This document shows, one piece after another, positions 59,826-64,000 of a stretch of 64,000 nt of DNA. Position numbers and translations under genes: made by a program. Every line of letters begins with the position of its first letter. Position 1 is the stretch's first letter. Origin of the DNA: an uncultured Lachnospiraceae bacterium (GTDB lineage: Bacteria > Bacillota > Clostridia > Lachnospirales > Lachnospiraceae); the NCBI GenBank assembly GCA_934351925.1, contig CAKRJT010000011.1, positions 34,242 through 98,241 of the forward strand, in the 5' to 3' direction. The notes beneath the pieces are model-generated. The model was not told the origin of the DNA. It did not search any database and saw nothing but the letters and a program-made list of their open reading frames with translations.

Positions 59826-61319
59826 ATGGAGAGATTAAACAAGAAGATTTCAAAGGCAGTTGACAGACCGGTCAAGGTCTTACAGTTTGGTGAAGGTAAC
59901 TTCCTTCGCGCATTTGTTGACTATATGTTTGATGTTGTTAATGAGAAGACGGATTTTAACGGTGGTGTTGTAATCGTTAAGCCTATCGAGTTCGGTAATC
60001 TTGACAGATTTCATGATCAGGAATGCCAGTACACACTTCAGTTAAGGGGTATTGTTGACGGCGAGCCTAAGAAGGAGACTAGAATCATCACAACAGTTAC
60101 GGATGCTGTTGCTGCAATAGAGGACTATGACAAGTATGACGCTTATGCCAAGCTTGATACATTAAGATTTGTAGTTTCCAACACAACCGAGGCGGGTATT
60201 GTATTCGACGAGACAGATGAATTTGCAGCTAAGCCGCCTAAGACATTCCCGGGTAAGCTTACCAAGCTCTTATATGAGAGATATAAGCATTTCAACGGAG
60301 CACAGGATAAGGGTCTTATCATGATTCCATGTGAGCTTATAGCTGACAATGGTATTGAGCTTAAGAAGTGCATCGTTAAATTTATCGAGCTCTGGAACTT
60401 AGGCGAGGATTTCAAGAACTGGGTTGACACGGCATGTTCATTCTGCCCGACGCTTGTTGACAGAATCGTTCCGGGTTATCCTAGAGACGAGGCAGAGGCT
60501 CTCTGCAAGGAGTTCGGTTATGAGGATCAGCTCATCGATACAGCCGAGATTTTCGGACTTTGGGTAATCGAGGGCGACAAGAACCTTCCGCTTGAGCAGC
60601 TCAAGAAGGAGCTTCCATTTGATAAGGCAGGTCTTCCTGTAGTATTTACAGAGGATCATCACCCATATAAGGAGAGAAAGGTGCGTATCCTCAATGGTGC
60701 CCATACATCATTCGTACTTGCATCATATCTTGCAGGCAATGACCTTGTTAAGCAGTCTATGGATGATGCTGTTATCCGTGAGTACATGGAGGAGACTCTC
60801 GCAGACGAGATTATCCCTACACTTTCACTTCCGGCAGAGGAGTGCAAGGAGTTCGCTGATGCAGTTACGGCAAGATTCCAGAACCCATACATCAAGCATA
60901 AGCTTTTAGACATTTCACTTAACTCAGTTTCTAAGTGGGAGGCAAGATGTATGCCTTCATTCTTAGGCTATGTTAAGAAGTTCAACAAGCTTCCTAAGTA
61001 CCTTACATTCTCAATCGCAGCGCTTATGTGCTTTTACTCAACACAGAAGGAGGGCGAGGTTAACGGAGGAAGATGCCTTATCGGCACAAGAGGCAATGAT
61101 GAGTACGCTATCCGTGATGATCAGGCTGTACTTGATTTCTTCCTTGCTAATTCAGCCAAGCCTGCCAAGGAGTTCGCACAGGCATACCTTAGCAATACCA
61201 AGTTCTTCGGCGGTGAGGACTTATCTAAGATTGATGGTCTTGTTGACACTGTTGCAGGCTATATCGATGATGTACGCAGCAGAGGCATGAGAGCTGTTGT
61301 AGATGACCTTGTAAAATAA
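59826..61319 (+). CDS. uxaB: Tagaturonate reductase (altronate oxidoreductase)
   Basis: UxaB (497 residues from 59826, AAGGAG upstream) reduces tagaturonate to altronate with NADH. It is a member of the mannitol dehydrogenase family: N-terminal VLQFGEGNFLRAFVDYMFD, and the catalytic block KVRILNGAHTSFVLASYLAG with the K-x4-N-x2-H arrangement. Fructuronate reductase (UxuB) is the close alternative, but uxaA directly after it and the sequence length favour UxaB. A longer open frame upstream to 59775 lacks a ribosome site. Confidence 0.93.
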   Translation: MERLNKKISKAVDRPVKVLQFGEGNFLRAFVDYMFDVVNEKTDFNGGVVIVKPIEFGNLDRFHDQECQYTLQLRGIVDGEPKKETRIITTVTDAVAAIEDYDKYDAYAKLDTLRFVVSNTTEAGIVFDETDEFAAKPPKTFPGKLTKLLYERYKHFNGAQDKGLIMIPCELIADNGIELKKCIVKFIELWNLGEDFKNWVDTACSFCPTLVDRIVPGYPRDEAEALCKEFGYEDQLIDTAEIFGLWVIEGDKNLPLEQLKKELPFDKAGLPVVFTEDHHPYKERKVRILNGAHTSFVLASYLAGNDLVKQSMDDAVIREYMEETLADEIIPTLSLPAEECKEFADAVTARFQNPYIKHKLLDISLNSVSKWEARCMPSFLGYVKKFNKLPKYLTFSIAALMCFYSTQKEGEVNGGRCLIGTRGNDEYAIRDDQAVLDFFLANSAKPAKEFAQAYLSNTKFFGGEDLSKIDGLVDTVAGYIDDVRSRGMRAVVDDLVK

Positions 61320-61334
61320 TTTCGGAGGTAATCC

Positions 61335-62822
61335 ATGCAGGATTTTATTAAAATTAACAAAGATGATAACGTAGCTGTTGCACTTAAGCCTATTGCCAAG
61401 GCCACAACAGTTGACGTAGCAGGCAGCAGTGTGAAAATGCTTGAGGATATTCCTCAGGGACATAAGTTTGCCATAAAGCCGATTAAGAAGGGTGATGCTG
61501 TTATTAAGTACGGCTTCAGAATCGGTTACGCACAGGCTGACGTTGAGGTTGGCGGATGGATTCATACACATAACCTCAAGACTGCTCTCGGTGAGCTCCT
61601 TGATTATACCTACAATCCTGAGGGGCACAAGGATGTTGAGCCTACAGAGGAGGCTTATTTTGAGGGCTACATGAGAGAGAACGGCAAGGTCGGTGTCCGC
61701 AACGAGGTGTGGATTATCCCTACCGTAGGCTGCGTAAATTCGATAGCCAGAGCCATCGAGGCAACCGCGAGACTTAACAAGCCTGAGGGAGTTGACGAGG
61801 TTGTCGCATTCACACATCCATACGGCTGTTCACAGACTACTGAGGATCAGGAGAACACCAGAACAGTTCTCGCGGATCTCATCAATCACCCTAATGCTGG
61901 AGCAGTGCTTGTGCTCGGTCTCGGTTGCGAGAACAGCCGTATCGAGGTTCTTAAGAACTACATCGGTGAGGTAAATCCTGACAGAGTGAAGTTCTTACAG
62001 GTTCAGGACGTTGAAGACGAGCAGGAAGCGGCTGCTGAGATTATGGAAGAACTTATGAATTATGCGGCTGCATTCAAGCGCGAGAAGGTAAGCGCCAAGG
62101 AGCTTGTAATCGGTATGAAGTGTGGTGGTTCAGACGGACTTTCGGGAATCACGGCTAACCCTACGGTGGGTCTTTTCTCAGATATGCTTGTATCTAAGGG
62201 AGGAACCACTATCCTCACAGAGGTTCCGGAGATGTTCGGAGCAGAGACGATTCTTATGGACAGATGCGCCAACAGAGAGCTTTTTGATAAGACAGTCTGC
62301 CTTATCAATGACTTTAAGGAGTATTTCATAAAGAACGGTCAGGAAATATACGAGAATCCGTCGCCGGGAAACAAGGACGGCGGTATAACCACTCTTGAGG
62401 ACAAGTCGCTCGGATGCACACAGAAGTCGGGTTCCTCACTTGTCAAGGGCGTTCTCGCTTACGGCGAGAGAGTTCAGAATAAGGGACTCAACCTTCTCAG
62501 TGCACCGGGGAATGATCTTGTTGCTTCAACTGCATGTGCTGCGGCAGGAGCACAGATTGTTCTGTTCACAACTGGACGCGGTACTCCTTTTGCATCACCT
62601 GTACCTACTGTAAAGATTGCCACCAATTCAAGACTTGCGGGCAGGAAGGGCAACTGGATTGATTTTAATGCAGGACGTCTTGTGACAGATGATGTTCCTA
62701 TGGAACAGCTTGCTGAGGAGTTATTCCGGCTTGTGCTTGATGTCGCATCGGGAAGAAAGGTTAAGGCTGAGATTGCCGGCTTCCATGATCTTGCAATCTT
62801 CAAGCAGGGTGTAACACTTTAA
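61335..62822 (+). CDS. uxaA: Altronate dehydratase
   Basis: UxaA (495 residues) dehydrates altronate to 2-keto-3-deoxygluconate (KDG). The N-terminal SAF domain contains GGWIHTHNLKTAL, and the main domain includes RVGVRNEVWIIPTVGCVNSI (as GKVGVRNEVWIIPTVGCVN), HPYGCSQTTEDQENTR, GLGCENSRIEVLK and GMKCGGSDGLSGITANPTVG. The GRKGNWIDFNAGRL stretch is close to the end. UxaA is iron-dependent. An AATTTCGGAGG ribosome site lies upstream. The transcript starts at the uxaB promoter. Confidence 0.96.
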   Translation: MQDFIKINKDDNVAVALKPIAKATTVDVAGSSVKMLEDIPQGHKFAIKPIKKGDAVIKYGFRIGYAQADVEVGGWIHTHNLKTALGELLDYTYNPEGHKDVEPTEEAYFEGYMRENGKVGVRNEVWIIPTVGCVNSIARAIEATARLNKPEGVDEVVAFTHPYGCSQTTEDQENTRTVLADLINHPNAGAVLVLGLGCENSRIEVLKNYIGEVNPDRVKFLQVQDVEDEQEAAAEIMEELMNYAAAFKREKVSAKELVIGMKCGGSDGLSGITANPTVGLFSDMLVSKGGTTILTEVPEMFGAETILMDRCANRELFDKTVCLINDFKEYFIKNGQEIYENPSPGNKDGGITTLEDKSLGCTQKSGSSLVKGVLAYGERVQNKGLNLLSAPGNDLVASTACAAAGAQIVLFTTGRGTPFASPVPTVKIATNSRLAGRKGNWIDFNAGRLVTDDVPMEQLAEELFRLVLDVASGRKVKAEIAGFHDLAIFKQGVTL

Positions 62823-62842
62823 GCCAATGCTCCGGTCTGACA

Positions 62843-62858
62843 TTATATGCACATATAA
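62843..62858. repeat. Palindrome upstream of kdgA
   Basis: TTATATG, a CA centre, CATATAA. It lies 36 bases before the -35 element of the kdgA promoter and could be a regulator site. Confidence 0.35.
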
Positions 62859-62881
62859 CAAAGAAAAATTGTGATTTGTAT

Positions 62882-62921
62882 TTATAAGAAAACTTGACAA
62901 AAAAAGAGCGCCTTCTTATAA
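62882..62921. promoter_or_regulatory. Inverted repeat overlapping the kdgA promoter
   Basis: TTATAAGAA (62882-62890) and TTCTTATAA (62913-62921) are perfect inverted copies with centres 31 bases apart, close to three helical turns. One arm is upstream of the -35 element and the other covers the -10 element. Confidence 0.5.
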
Positions 62922-62922
62922 T
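62894..62922 (+). promoter_or_regulatory. Consensus promoter of kdgA
   Basis: Perfect TTGACA (62894-62899), 17-base spacer and perfect TATAAT (62917-62922). This gives kdgA its own strong promoter separate from uxaB-uxaA, so control must come from the flanking repeat or from the leader. Confidence 0.85.
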
Positions 62923-62970
62923 CAAATCAGATATGGAATACAGTTTATGTATTTTATTTATGAAAATTAA

Positions 62971-63005
62971 CCATGAGCGTGTCAGTGCTGCATACATGCT
63001 CATGG
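62971..63005 (+). other. Leader hairpin before kdgA
   Basis: CCATGAGC (62971-62978) pairs with GCTCATGG (62998-63005), and TGT can pair with ACA further in. It begins about 40 bases after the promoter and ends 25 bases before the ribosome site, so it may affect mRNA stability or translation. Confidence 0.55.
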
Positions 63006-63038
63006 CAATACATAAGGCAGCACAGAAATGAGGAAAAA

Positions 63039-63998
63039 ATGAACGCAGTATTAGAAGAGATTAGTAAGATTGGTATTGTTCCTGTTATCGCGCTTGATGA
63101 TGCTAAGGATGCAGAGCCTCTTGCAAAGGCACTTGTTGAGGGTGGCATCCCATGTGCAGAGGTTACATTCCGTACAGCATGCGCTGCAGATGTTATTAAG
63201 ATTATGACAACTAAGTACCCTGAGCTTTTAGTAGGTGCAGGTACTGTTCTCACTACAGAGCAGGTTGACAGAGCAGTTGAGGCAGGCGCTAAGTTCATCG
63301 TAAGCCCTGGTCTTAATCCTAAGGTTGTTAAGTACTGTGTTGATAAGGGAATCCCTGTAACACCTGGTACATCCAACCCAAGTGATGTTGAGCAGGCTAT
63401 CGAGCTTGGACTTGAGGTAGTTAAGTTCTTCCCTGCAGAGCAGGCAGGCGGTCTTGCAATGATTAAGGCTATGTCAGCTCCATATGTTAACATGAAGTTC
63501 ATGCCTACAGGCGGTATCAACGCAGATAACCTTACATCATACCTTGATTTCAAGAAGATTATTGCTTGCGGTGGTTCATGGATGGTTAAGAAGGATCTCG
63601 TTGCAGCAGGTAAGTTCGATGAGATTACTAAGCTTACAAGACAGGCTGTTGAGAAGATGCTTGGCTTCGAGGTTAGACATGTAGGTGTTAATCTTGCAAG
63701 CGAGGCAGAGGCAGAGGAGCTTGCTGACAAGTTCAGCGATATGTTCGGATTTGAGAAGAAGGTTGGAAACAGCTCAATTTTCTCAGGTACAGGCTTCGAG
63801 CTTATGAAGAACGGCGGACGTGGAACGCACGGTCATATCGCTATCGCTACTAACTATATCGAGAGAGCTATCTATCATCTTGAGAGAAGAGGCTTCAAGT
63901 TCGATAAGGATTCAGCAGTGGTTAAGGACGGCAAGCTTAAGGCTATCTACTTCGAGGGCGAGTTCGGCGGATTTGGCGTACATCTTGTACAGAAGTAA
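63039..63998 (+). CDS. kdgA: KDPG aldolase fused to a VOC-like domain
   Basis: The start at 63039 (GAGG upstream; a longer frame from 62973 overlaps the leader hairpin and lacks a site) gives 319 residues. Residues 1-210 are a class I KDPG/KHG aldolase: Glu41 in CAEVTFRT, AGTVLTTEQV, Schiff-base Lys129 in LEVVKFFPAEQAGG, and MKFMPTGGINADNL. Residues 211-319 look like a vicinal-oxygen-chelate (glyoxalase-type) domain with possible metal ligands His214 (RHVGVNL), Glu254 (GFELMKNG), His266 (HGHIAIAT) and Glu306 or Glu308 (IYFEGEFG). Ordinary KDPG aldolases end near 210 residues. The aldolase splits KDPG into pyruvate and glyceraldehyde-3-phosphate. KDG kinase is not in the window. Confidence 0.92.
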   Translation: MNAVLEEISKIGIVPVIALDDAKDAEPLAKALVEGGIPCAEVTFRTACAADVIKIMTTKYPELLVGAGTVLTTEQVDRAVEAGAKFIVSPGLNPKVVKYCVDKGIPVTPGTSNPSDVEQAIELGLEVVKFFPAEQAGGLAMIKAMSAPYVNMKFMPTGGINADNLTSYLDFKKIIACGGSWMVKKDLVAAGKFDEITKLTRQAVEKMLGFEVRHVGVNLASEAEAEELADKFSDMFGFEKKVGNSSIFSGTGFELMKNGGRGTHGHIAIATNYIERAIYHLERRGFKFDKDSAVVKDGKLKAIYFEGEFGGFGVHLVQK

Positions 63999-64000
63999 TT

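Noticed and set aside
1..64000. CRISPR arrays, tRNA or rRNA genes, prophage or insertion sequence
   Set aside because: Searching by eye found no spaced direct repeats, no cloverleaf or rRNA sequence, and no integrase or IS-type ends. Only the Rpn-family genes are transposase-related.

Overview
The window comes from a Gram-positive, motile anaerobe of the Lachnospiraceae type (Clostridia). This rests on the gene order yifB-dprA-topA-codY-fla/che-rpsB-tsf, on CodY and FliY being present, on purine-rich AGGAGG ribosome sites, and on a hexuronate locus. A pectin or galacturonate user such as Lachnospira (formerly Eubacterium) eligens or a Roseburia/Agathobacter relative would fit; the exact species is inference.

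Layout. (1) 1-5.1 kb: the end of a gene with no recognised family, then a roughly 1560-residue secreted protein and a terminator. (2) 5.4-6.8 kb: two tandem copies of a PD-(D/E)XK (Rpn/transposase-like) nuclease gene, the first missing its catalytic N-terminal half. (3) 7.1-12.9 kb: yifB (comM-like ATPase), dprA, topA and, after a terminator, codY. (4) 13.2-48.6 kb: one nearly unbroken motility/chemotaxis operon, flgB flgC fliE fliF fliG fliH fliI fliJ (MotE-like) fliK flgD (TIGR02530-like) flgE (epimerase) flbD motA motB fliL fliM fliY cheY fliO fliP fliQ fliR flhB flhA flhF flhG (PilZ) cheB cheA cheW cheC cheD (84-aa membrane protein) fliA (DUF342) (102-aa protein) (SwrB-like) (YceG-like). 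The order is close to the Bacillus subtilis fla/che operon, with motAB, an NAD-dependent epimerase and a PilZ protein added. cheR, flagellin, rod, filament-cap and flgM genes are not here. (5) 48.8-50.6 kb: rpsB and tsf, also in the Bacillus order. (6) 50.8-56.9 kb: two proteins of unknown function, a cytidylate-kinase-like P-loop protein with an extra domain, a PurF-like protein lacking the glutaminase cysteine, a three-S1-domain RNA-binding protein and a membrane HD-GYP protein. (7) 57.0-64.0 kb: a divergent hexuronate locus, lacI-type regulator plus uxaC on the minus strand and uxaB-uxaA and a kdgA-VOC fusion on the plus strand.

How it works together. The fla/che block encodes the rod base, MS ring, export gate and ATPase, hook, stator, C-ring switch, most of the adaptation system and the sigma factor for late flagellar genes. 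CodY directly upstream, and PilZ and HD-GYP proteins, suggest nutritional and cyclic-di-GMP inputs. The hexuronate genes convert galacturonate/glucuronate through tagaturonate, altronate and KDG; KDG kinase is not seen here, and kdgA would cleave the KDPG. Matching palindromes in both divergent promoters suggest that the LacI-type protein represses both arms.

The most unusual signal is a structured intergenic element found after fliJ and again after flgE. The two copies have nearly identical helix lengths (8 bp, 3-4-nt bulge on the 3' side, 9 bp, A-A mismatch, 7 bp, 7-nt loop) but different stem sequences, and each is followed by a GAAAAACG...CGTTTTTC hairpin. A related hairpin lies before the S1-domain gene.
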